Shown here: positions 20,838 to 27,003 of the stretch, piece by piece | Layout of the letters: the number at the start of each line of letters is the position of its first letter | How positions within the stretch are numbered: position 1 is the stretch's first letter | NCBI GenBank assembly: GCA_000405805.1 | Contig: ASPJ01000015.1 | Location: 1-27,003, forward strand | Length of the DNA: 27,003 nt | Reading direction: 5' to 3' | From: Fidelibacterota bacterium SCGC AAA003-L08 | Lineage (GTDB): Bacteria; Fidelibacterota; Marinisomatia; SCGC-AAA003-L08; D37C17 | Notes under the pieces: generated by a model | The model's input: only the letters and a program-made list of their open reading frames with translations | The model's database searches: none | Told to the model about the DNA's origin: nothing | Made by a program: the position numbers and the translations under genes

Positions 20838-23381
20838 TTGAATAAAATCATATTGTTTATATTTTTCTTTTCATTATTTGGGAATAATGAACCTTTTTAT
20901 AATTACAAGCATGATAAAGTTTATGAAATTATAAATAATGGATTAATCCCACTGATTGATGGCAAGTTGAATGACTCCTGTTGGCTAAATGTAGAAGATA
21001 TAAATTCATTTACTCAATTAGAACCAAATTACAATAATATTCCCACTGAAAATACAGTTGTCAAAATTATTCAGGATGACTATGCTCTATATATTAGTGC
21101 CCAGCTATATGACAAATCTCCATCACTAATAGCTCAAAAATATGTAAATAGAGATGATTTTCCTTCATTATCCAAATCTGATTGGTTTAGTATTAGTATA
21201 GATAGCCACCATGATCATCAAACTGCATATAATTTTACTGTTAATGCTGCAGGTGTTCAATTTGATAGTTTTTTATTTGATGATACAGATGAAGAAATGA
21301 ATTGGGACGGTATATGGCAATCAATGGTATCAACAGATGATAATGGTTGGAATGTAGAAATGAGAATTCCATTTTCTTCGTTAAGATTTTCTGATATAAA
21401 AAAAGACTCTGAATGGGGAATTGATATACATCGATATATACATAGGAAGAATGAAGATATTGATTGGGTAGTATTACCTAAAGGGACAAGTGCAGGAGTG
21501 TCAAAATTTGGTCATTTAAGGAATATAAAGAATATTGAGAATGAAAGAACTATTGAAGTTATGCCCTATATATCTATGGGCCAGATGAGTTATGATGATA
21601 TCCTCCTCAATGATCTCAATAAAGAGAAAGAAGATTACCACTCATATAACACAACATTTTATTACCCTAAGATAGGATTAGATATAAAGGTCCATTTATC
21701 AAACAATACAATCGTTGACCTTACAACATTTCCTGATTTTGGGCAGATAGAATCAGATCCAGCAGATATTAATTTTACTTACTATGATACTTACTTTGAG
21801 GAGAAAAGAAATTTTTTCTTAGAAAATATCACATTATTTGATACTCCTATAGATTTATTCCATTCAAGAAGAATTGGAGAAAATCCAGATTATGAAATAA
21901 ATCAATACGAAAATTCAAAAGAGGCACTGGTTTTAGGTGCTGCAAAAGTTACAGGAAAAACAGAATCTGATATTTCATATGGACTAATAACTGCAACAAC
22001 AATGGGACAGATAAGGAGTACTTCACTTCTTGATTTTGATGGACCAACTCATAATTATTTGATAGGTAGACTAAGCAAAGATATTTTAGCTGGTAATTCA
22101 TATATTGGTATTACAGGAACTAATTTCAATAATAGTGAAAGACGTTCTTCAGTAATTTCCTATGATGGATTGTATTATCTATTTAATAATAGATTATTCA
22201 TAGATAGTCAATTAATATATTCAATGTCAGAAGGTATAAATGGGCTAGGAGCTTTTTTAGAATTTGAGTATTCAATTCCTAATTTGGTTCAATTAGGTTC
22301 TAGTTTAGAATATTATGATAAAAATTTAAGTATCAATGATATTGGATATTTAATAAGAAATGATTTATTTAAATTAAATACTAAAGCAGTATATCATAAT
22401 GACAAGATGCTATTGAATTTAGGAGTTAGAGATTTTTCAGCAGTGGTCAACCATATTTTTTCAAAGAATAATGATGATTATCTACTAAGTAATATATTCA
22501 ATTCAATGTTTAGTCTTACTTTTACTAACTATAGTTTTTTAGATATTTCCCATCGCTTAAGTCTGGAGTCCTATGAAGACCGTCTTTATGTTTTTACTGA
22601 AGATACATTATATATGGACAAAATCGGGAAAACTCCTAGTTCAAATACTTTTCAAATAGATTTTGGAAATGATCCAACAGATAGACTCTTCTTTGATTGT
22701 TCCTTTACTAACACAAAGACAGATCTCGGTGAAAAAGGGAATAAATATTTCTTATTATTAGGAGCTAATGTGACAGAAGACTCAGACGTATCAATGTCAT
22801 TTTTAAAGATTGCAGGCAATGAAAAATTTAGATTTTTAGATCCTCTTCTAGAAGAGATTGAAAATGATCTTGGCACATCAACTGTTAATCATTTTATCTT
22901 TTCAAATTCTAAGAATATCAATAACAAATTTACTTTTAGATATAATAAATTCTTCCAGAATGGAGTAAATATTCAATTATATCATGAATATTTTACTGAA
23001 AGTCATTTATATAATAATTATAGTGAATTAACTATGGACGATGGTGTTCTTTCTGATTATCCAAGTTCAAATACGGAGTATATTATTGATAATAATTTTT
23101 ACTGCTTACCTGGTAATATCGATGATGAGTGTAGTATTGATCCCAACTATTATATCTATCATTTCCCTAATTATAATGAGCTCAATTTCAATTTGATTTT
23201 AAGCTGGGAGTATTCAAAAAAATCTAGTATATATTTTATATATAAAATCCGAAAAGCAATTGTAGGTCATGATATAGCTGATTATATGGATTTTATAAAT
23301 CATAAACATTCAGATGATCTAAGTGAAATTTGGAAAGACCAAGCAGTATATGTTAAAATGGATTATTGGTTTGATTTTTAA
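20838..23381 (+). CDS. CBM9-like / DUF5916 outer-membrane protein
   Basis: An 847-residue exported protein. The start is TTG, supported by AGGAG upstream, and gives the signal peptide MNKIILFIFFFSLFGNN. Residues about 35-230 match the carbohydrate-binding family-9-like fold that opens DUF5916 proteins (PLIDGKLNDSCWLNVEDINS, then ALYISAQLYDKSPSLIAQKY and WFSISIDSHHDHQTAYNFTV). The rest is the DUF5916 body: TFPDFGQIESDPADINFTYY with FFEEKRNFFLEN-type sequence (here DTYFEEKRNFFLENITLFDT), then alternating beta strands and a final DYWFDF, ending in Phe as outer-membrane barrels do. The family is common in Bacteroidota and relatives, and its substrate is unknown. The first CBM9-like part may bind glycans, by inference. 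Its stop overlaps the stop of the opposing DUF2480 gene by 4 bases. Confidence 0.85.
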   Translation: MNKIILFIFFFSLFGNNEPFYNYKHDKVYEIINNGLIPLIDGKLNDSCWLNVEDINSFTQLEPNYNNIPTENTVVKIIQDDYALYISAQLYDKSPSLIAQKYVNRDDFPSLSKSDWFSISIDSHHDHQTAYNFTVNAAGVQFDSFLFDDTDEEMNWDGIWQSMVSTDDNGWNVEMRIPFSSLRFSDIKKDSEWGIDIHRYIHRKNEDIDWVVLPKGTSAGVSKFGHLRNIKNIENERTIEVMPYISMGQMSYDDILLNDLNKEKEDYHSYNTTFYYPKIGLDIKVHLSNNTIVDLTTFPDFGQIESDPADINFTYYDTYFEEKRNFFLENITLFDTPIDLFHSRRIGENPDYEINQYENSKEALVLGAAKVTGKTESDISYGLITATTMGQIRSTSLLDFDGPTHNYLIGRLSKDILAGNSYIGITGTNFNNSERRSSVISYDGLYYLFNNRLFIDSQLIYSMSEGINGLGAFLEFEYSIPNLVQLGSSLEYYDKNLSINDIGYLIRNDLFKLNTKAVYHNDKMLLNLGVRDFSAVVNHIFSKNNDDYLLSNIFNSMFSLTFTNYSFLDISHRLSLESYEDRLYVFTEDTLYMDKIGKTPSSNTFQIDFGNDPTDRLFFDCSFTNTKTDLGEKGNKYFLLLGANVTEDSDVSMSFLKIAGNEKFRFLDPLLEEIENDLGTSTVNHFIFSNSKNINNKFTFRYNKFFQNGVNIQLYHEYFTESHLYNNYSELTMDDGVLSDYPSSNTEYIIDNNFYCLPGNIDDECSIDPNYYIYHFPNYNELNFNLILSWEYSKKSSIYFIYKIRKAIVGHDIADYMDFINHKHSDDLSEIWKDQAVYVKMDYWFDF

Positions 23382-23623
23382 TCTTTACTATAGATTTTAA
23401 CTAATGAGCAGGGCTCCCCAAAAAAAACTGATTTTGCGTAGTGTGACAATTCTGTAGCTATAATTAGGTAGGACCAAATGGGAACTGGTGCCTTAGTACA
23501 TCCTTTTATTAACACTTTTTTATTTTTATATTGATTCCATTCCAAGTCTTCAACTTTTTTTCTAAAGTCCTTTTCTTTTAAAATCCCATTAGTCAGGAAA
23601 TCATCTAGATGTATTGTTTCCAT
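23378..23623 (-). CDS. DUF2480 family protein
   Basis: An 81-residue cytoplasmic protein. VLIKGCTKAPVPIWSYLIIA followed by ELSHYAKSVFFGEPCSLVKIY matches the C-terminal core of DUF2480, a family I know from Bacteroidota, usually about 160-170 residues. This copy is half length but keeps the conserved GC and GEPC cysteines. FLTNGILKEKDFRKKVEDLEW at its start matches the family's opening, so the loss would be internal rather than a truncation. In Bacteroidota the family commonly sits beside Fe-S assembly genes, and here it follows the SufT-like gene by 2 bases. A role in Fe-S or sulfur metabolism is inferred only from that context. Confidence 0.75.
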   Translation of the reverse strand: METIHLDDFLTNGILKEKDFRKKVEDLEWNQYKNKKVLIKGCTKAPVPIWSYLIIATELSHYAKSVFFGEPCSLVKIYSKD

Positions 23624-23625
23624 AA

Positions 23626-23982
23626 TTATTCCCAGTTTGTTTTTTCTTCAGAACTTTTTTTATCTGAAAATCCCAGCTTTATACGAGCTTCATCAGACAT
23701 CATCTCTGGTTGCCATGCAGGGTCGAATGTAACTTCAACAGTTGCATGATTAATATTATCTATATTTTCAAGTTTAGATTTTATATCATCAGCCATGTGT
23801 TGACCCATTGTACAACCAGGGGTTGTTAAGGTCATAACAATATGTATATCAGTCTTATTATTAGCATTTTCTAATATATCTATTTTATAGATAAGTCCGA
23901 GGCTCCATAAATCAATTGGAATTTCAGGATCATAGCATTGTTTTAAAACGTCTATTATTATATCTTCATTTACAGTACTCAT
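23626..23982 (-). CDS. SufT/MIP18-type (DUF59) Fe-S assembly protein
   Basis: A 118-residue protein of the MIP18/PaaD/DUF59 family. Key features are YDPEIPIDLWSLGLIYKI (17-34), MTLTTPGCTMGQHMADDI with the conserved Cys57, and a VEVTFDPAWQPEMMSDEARI end typical of the SufT-like subgroup associated with SUF systems. Such proteins help mature or target Fe-S clusters and act in the cytoplasm. The gene overlaps the cysteine desulfurase stop by 4 bases (ATGA) and precedes DUF2480 by 2 bases. No SufBCD or SufU is in the window, so this is either a partial module or a second locus. PaaD (phenylacetyl-CoA epoxidase) is unlikely because no paa gene is nearby. Confidence 0.88.
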   Translation of the reverse strand: MSTVNEDIIIDVLKQCYDPEIPIDLWSLGLIYKIDILENANNKTDIHIVMTLTTPGCTMGQHMADDIKSKLENIDNINHATVEVTFDPAWQPEMMSDEARIKLGFSDKKSSEEKTNWE

Positions 23983-25136
23983 AATATCCTTAGTTTATTT
24001 ACTGTTTCATTTATTTTTTCTATGGTATAATTTATTTCATCAATAGTATTAAATCTTCCAATTCCAAATCTAATAGATGAGTTTGCAAGGTCTTTTGATA
24101 ATCCTATAGCTTTTAAAACATGAGATGTTTCAGGCAAGCTAGAGGTACATGCTGAACCATTTGATATTGCAATATCCCTTAGGGACATCATTAATGAACT
24201 ATTTTTTATATTCGGGATTGTAACATTTAAATTACCAGCTAATCGATTTTTTAAATCTCCATTAATTTTTATATTTGGAATTATTTTCTTTAATTCATTC
24301 ATTAGATGATTACGCAATCCTAATATTCCTCTATTATCATTTTCTAGATTCTCCTGACATATTTCACAAGCTTTTCCAAATCCAACAATATTTTGAACTG
24401 CCAGGGTTCCTGGTCGAATATTATTTTCCTGTCCTCCCCCATGGATTATAGACTCAAGATGAATCTGTGAATTAGCCTTTTTAATATATAAGCCACCTGT
24501 TCCTTTTGGACCGTATATTTTATGACTAGAAAAAGATAGAAGGTCAATGTTCATATCATTAACATCTATATTAATTTTTCCAACTGTTTGTGCACCATCA
24601 ACATGAAAAATGATATTATTCTGTTTACAGATATCTCCAATTTTTTTAATTGGGTAAATATTGCCAATTTCATTATTACCATGTAGTATAGTTAATAGAA
24701 ATGTATCTTCTGTAATAGAATCTTTAATAAGATCTAAATCAATATTCCCATATTCATCAACGGGAAGGTAACTGACTATATATCCATCTTTATTTAATTT
24801 TTCACATACATCAATAGTAGCCTTATGCTCTGAATTAAATGTGATTATATGTTTTTTTGTATGTTTTTTAGAGTATGCAAGCCCTTTTAATGCCAAATTA
24901 ATAGATTCTGTAGCCCCACTAGTAAAATACAATTCATTCATATTACATTTGATAAGTTTAGCAATACGTTCTCTTGCAAATTCAACGGATTCTCTTGCTT
25001 CCCATCCATATAGATGTGTCCTGCTGCCTTCATTACCAAATTTCTCATTAAAATAAGGCAACATCTCTTGTACAACTTTTGGGTCAACAGGTGTTGTTGA
25101 AAAATTATCTAAGTATATAGGCCTGGTTAGATCCAT
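23979..25136 (-). CDS. Cysteine desulfurase (IscS/NifS family)
   Basis: PLP enzyme that removes sulfur (or selenium) from cysteine (or selenocysteine) as a protein-bound persulfide for Fe-S clusters, tRNA thiolation or selenophosphate. The opening IYLDNFSTTPVDPKVVQEML is standard. HGNNEIGNIYPI and HVDGAQTVGKI form the cofactor site. SFSSHKIYGPKGTGGLYIKK carries the PLP lysine (about 204). NGSACTSSLPETSHVLKAIG carries the catalytic Cys (about 326) in a group-I loop. Length is 385 residues. The start is ATG at 25136 rather than TTG at 25154: the ATG overlaps the aminotransferase stop as TAATG, the first conserved residues follow at once, and no Shine-Dalgarno serves the TTG. It ends overlapping the SufT-like gene. 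With selD two genes upstream, selenium delivery is a possible second role. Confidence 0.93.
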   Translation of the reverse strand: MDLTRPIYLDNFSTTPVDPKVVQEMLPYFNEKFGNEGSRTHLYGWEARESVEFARERIAKLIKCNMNELYFTSGATESINLALKGLAYSKKHTKKHIITFNSEHKATIDVCEKLNKDGYIVSYLPVDEYGNIDLDLIKDSITEDTFLLTILHGNNEIGNIYPIKKIGDICKQNNIIFHVDGAQTVGKINIDVNDMNIDLLSFSSHKIYGPKGTGGLYIKKANSQIHLESIIHGGGQENNIRPGTLAVQNIVGFGKACEICQENLENDNRGILGLRNHLMNELKKIIPNIKINGDLKNRLAGNLNVTIPNIKNSSLMMSLRDIAISNGSACTSSLPETSHVLKAIGLSKDLANSSIRFGIGRFNTIDEINYTIEKINETVNKLRIL

Positions 25137-26050
25137 TATATCATAGTTAGCCAATTATTGTAGGTTTTGTTAGCACCTCTTACAATATCCATATATATAG
25201 ATTGAAGCTTAATAGTTAGTTTTCCGGGGAGTCCATTTCCAATTTTCTTATCATCAACAGAGCAGATTGGAGTAACTTCAGATGCTGTCCCACAAAAAAA
25301 TGCTTCATCAGCATTATTCAAATCATCTAAAGATAAGTTTTGAATATGAATTTTAATATCTAAATCAGTACTAATTTTTATTAGAGAGGCCCTTGTTATC
25401 CCAAGTAAAATAGATGAATTTTCATCATTAGTATAGATTTCTCCATTACGTATTATGAAAATATTCTGTCCAGAACCTTCTGATATAAAATCATCTTCAT
25501 TCATTAAAATAGCCTCATCAAATCCTCGTTTTTTTGCATCTATTACGGCAAGCATGGAATTAAGATAATGTCCTGATCCTTTTGCAATTGAAGGCATTGA
25601 GTTAACACTGAATTTCTTCCACGGTGATATTGTAGTTTGGACCCCTTTTTCTAATGCTCCATCTCCTATATATGCACCCCAGTAAAATGTGCCAATTGCA
25701 ACATTAATAGGGCAATTTTTAGGGTTAACTCCCAATGTATCGTATCCATAGAATGCTATTGGACGTATATAGGAATCATCTGTTTCAGATAAGCTTACTA
25801 TTTCTTTACAGGCTTCAATCAATTCTAAACTAGTATAAGGGATATTCATCCCGTATAATTCTCCAGATTGGATTAAACGTTCAACATGATCTTCTAATCT
25901 AAATATTGCTCTTCCAGTAGAGGTCTTATAACATTTTATTCCTTCAAAAACTCCACTTCCATAATGGAGAACATGTGACATGACATGAATTTTTGCATCA
26001 TCCCAATTTATAATATTACCATTATACCATATTAGTGAATTTTGATCCAT
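25136..26050 (-). CDS. ilvE: Branched-chain amino acid aminotransferase
   Basis: A 304-residue fold-type IV PLP aminotransferase that interconverts Leu/Ile/Val and their 2-oxo acids with glutamate. Motifs in order are WYNGNIINWDDAKIHVMSHV, LHYGSGVFEGIKCY, RLEDHVERLIQSGELYG, then MPSIAKGSGHYLNSMLAVID with the PLP lysine (about 159), FDEAILMNEDDFISEGSGQN and EAFFCGTASEVTPICSVDDK. The C-terminal IGNGLPGKLTIKLQ is typical. ATG at 26050 has AGGAT upstream. It begins 9 bases after selD and its stop overlaps the desulfurase start by one base. Both the VxxxxxxxxH FEG region and the GTA-E-TP loop fit BCAT better than D-amino-acid transaminase. Sitting among Se/S genes is unusual for ilvE. Confidence 0.9.
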   Translation of the reverse strand: MDQNSLIWYNGNIINWDDAKIHVMSHVLHYGSGVFEGIKCYKTSTGRAIFRLEDHVERLIQSGELYGMNIPYTSLELIEACKEIVSLSETDDSYIRPIAFYGYDTLGVNPKNCPINVAIGTFYWGAYIGDGALEKGVQTTISPWKKFSVNSMPSIAKGSGHYLNSMLAVIDAKKRGFDEAILMNEDDFISEGSGQNIFIIRNGEIYTNDENSSILLGITRASLIKISTDLDIKIHIQNLSLDDLNNADEAFFCGTASEVTPICSVDDKKIGNGLPGKLTIKLQSIYMDIVRGANKTYNNWLTMI

Positions 26051-26059
26051 ATTCTATCC

Positions 26060-27003
26060 TTAAATAATATAAATTGACTTATTTTGTTTTTTAATAATTT
26101 TCCCAACGATGTTATAGGTCAAACATTCTTGTTCTTTCAAATCTGATATAAGTTCTTCTGAAAACTCTTTAGGCACAGATATTAATAATCCCCCAGAAGT
26201 TTGTGAATCTGCAAGCATTAGTTTTTGATAATCCAGCATTAATTCAGAAAAATTAACTTTATCACTAACATAGGATAGATTTTTTTTAGTCCCCCTAGGA
26301 ATAACACCCTGTTTTGCCAATTCTTTCGTTTGATTAATAAAAGGGATATCTTTATAATAAATTTCTGCAGATACATTGCTACCTATACACATCTCTAATA
26401 GATGCCCTAGCAAACCGTATCCTGTAACATCAGTACATGCATTAACATTATGATTGTTCATTGCATTTTTTGCACCATCATTTAAATGAATCATAGACTG
26501 GATAGCTTTATCATAAACATGTTTTTCAGCTAGATTTTTTTTTATGGCAGTTGATATTATTCCAATTCCTAGAGGTTTTGTTAATACCAAAATATCACCT
26601 TCTTTAGCAGTGTTATTTTTTACTAAATTTTCTTTTTCAACCTGTCCCGTTACAGCCATACCATATTTAGGTTCTTTATCTTTCACTGTATGCCCTCCCA
26701 ATATTGGGATTTGAGCAATTTCAGCAATATTTTGTCCTCCATTAAATATTTCAGTAAGAACAGAAATTGGCAAATCATCCGATGGAAAGGCTGCAATATT
26801 TAGACTAAAAAGAGCAGTGCCACCCATAGCATATATGTCTGATAATGCGTTTGCAGCGGCAATCTGTCCAAATATGAAAGGATCATTAACAATAGGAGTA
26901 AAGAAATCTAAACTTTGGATAATAAGTTTACCATTATCCAATTCATATATGGCGCAATCATCAAACGATTCAAATCCAGAAGTATTTTTATTGTAAAATG
27001 ATT
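26060..27003 (-). CDS. selD: Selenide, water dikinase (selenophosphate synthase); N-terminus cut by window edge
   Basis: SelD makes selenophosphate from selenide and ATP, for selenocysteine tRNA and selenouridine in tRNA. The reading frame continues to the right edge (at least 314 residues) and contains FESFDDCAIYELDNG upstream of TTG 26941, so that codon is not the start. Conserved blocks are SLDFFTPIVNDPFIFGQIAA, NALSDIYAMGG, GGHTVKD, LTKPLGIGIISTA, TDVTGYGLLGHLLEM and DSQTSGGLLISV. The catalytic Cys or Sec (in the GxGC(U)K loop) lies beyond the edge, so it cannot be said whether this SelD is itself a selenoprotein. It is the first visible gene of an operon running selD-ilvE-desulfurase-SufT-DUF2480. 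Bacteria with SelD usually need selA/selB or selU elsewhere; none is in view. Confidence 0.93.
   Translation of the reverse strand, partial: SFYNKNTSGFESFDDCAIYELDNGKLIIQSLDFFTPIVNDPFIFGQIAAANALSDIYAMGGTALFSLNIAAFPSDDLPISVLTEIFNGGQNIAEIAQIPILGGHTVKDKEPKYGMAVTGQVEKENLVKNNTAKEGDILVLTKPLGIGIISTAIKKNLAEKHVYDKAIQSMIHLNDGAKNAMNNHNVNACTDVTGYGLLGHLLEMCIGSNVSAEIYYKDIPFINQTKELAKQGVIPRGTKKNLSYVSDKVNFSELMLDYQKLMLADSQTSGGLLISVPKEFSEELISDLKEQECLTYNIVGKIIKKQNKSIYII

Noticed and set aside
25137..25154. Upstream TTG start for the cysteine desulfurase
   Set aside because: No Shine-Dalgarno; the ATG at 25136 overlaps the upstream stop (TAATG) and begins directly before the conserved region.
26939..26941. TTG as the start of selD
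   Set aside because: The frame stays open to the right edge and the upstream residues (ESFDDCAIYELDNG) match the SelD family, so the gene is cut by the edge.
1..27003. tRNA, rRNA, CRISPR array, insertion sequence, integrase or phage genes
   Set aside because: No cloverleaf, spaced direct-repeat array, transposase motif or terminal inverted repeats were seen by eye; a covariance-model or profile scan would be needed to exclude small RNAs.

Overview
The window is AT-rich and gene-dense, with short intergenic gaps, and it reads as a marine bacterium of the Fibrobacterota-Chlorobiota-Bacteroidota (FCB) side of the tree. My best guess is the Marinimicrobia / SAR406 (Fidelibacterota) lineage. The reasons are secreted proteins ending in a YPNPFNP-type sorting tail (type IX secretion style), long tandem DECGVCGGDN-type cysteine modules, DUF2480, DUF3467 and DUF5916 families, and a TonB receptor with an N-terminal carboxypeptidase-regulatory-like domain. 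The taxonomy is inference; no marker gene was examined.

Layout. (1) 1-1523, minus: a secreted M23-type metallopeptidase with an N-terminal cysteine-rich array, cut by the left edge. (2) 1565-4083, plus: a glycosyltransferase-9-like half protein translationally coupled to a GlmU-like left-handed beta-helix protein, then a separate promoter and a zinc-ribbon protein followed by a DUF3467 protein. (3) 4086-13999, minus: a tight four-gene operon read right to left: giant TonB-dependent receptor, FGE-fold lipoprotein with cysteine-rich array and cohesin-like end, PAP2 phosphatase, and a sorting-tail surface protein. (4) 14054-16777, minus: a separately transcribed gene for an Ala/Gly/Cys-rich secreted protein with a dockerin pair and sorting tail, paralogous to the last gene of the operon. 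It has a near-perfect Shine-Dalgarno and a strong hairpin terminator. (5) 16952-20702, minus: etfB-etfA-membrane Fe-S oxidoreductase, an ETF-to-quinone electron route. (6) 20838-23381, plus: a CBM9-like/DUF5916 outer-membrane barrel protein. (7) 23378-27003, minus: selD (cut by the right edge), a branched-chain aminotransferase, a cysteine desulfurase, a SufT/MIP18-type protein and DUF2480, a selenium/sulfur/Fe-S metabolism operon.

How the parts fit. Regions 3 and 4 look like one cell-surface programme: an outer-membrane receptor with a roughly 450-residue acidic, probably calcium-binding insert, a lipoprotein with an FGE-like fold, and two related exported proteins, one with dockerin repeats. 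Regions 5 and 7 are ordinary metabolism: reoxidation of an electron-transferring flavoprotein through a membrane Fe-S protein, and sulfur/selenium mobilisation with Fe-S cluster assembly.

The most unusual points are two. First, the TonB receptor has no credible in-frame start. An ATG followed at once by a TA dinucleotide tract would be in frame if the tract were one repeat unit shorter, so phase variation or a sequence error is likely. Second, the receptor operon and its dockerin-bearing paralogous neighbour look like a surface assembly that I cannot match to a described system. No tRNA, rRNA, CRISPR array, insertion sequence or phage gene was recognised. No gap without a gene exceeds about 170 bases.
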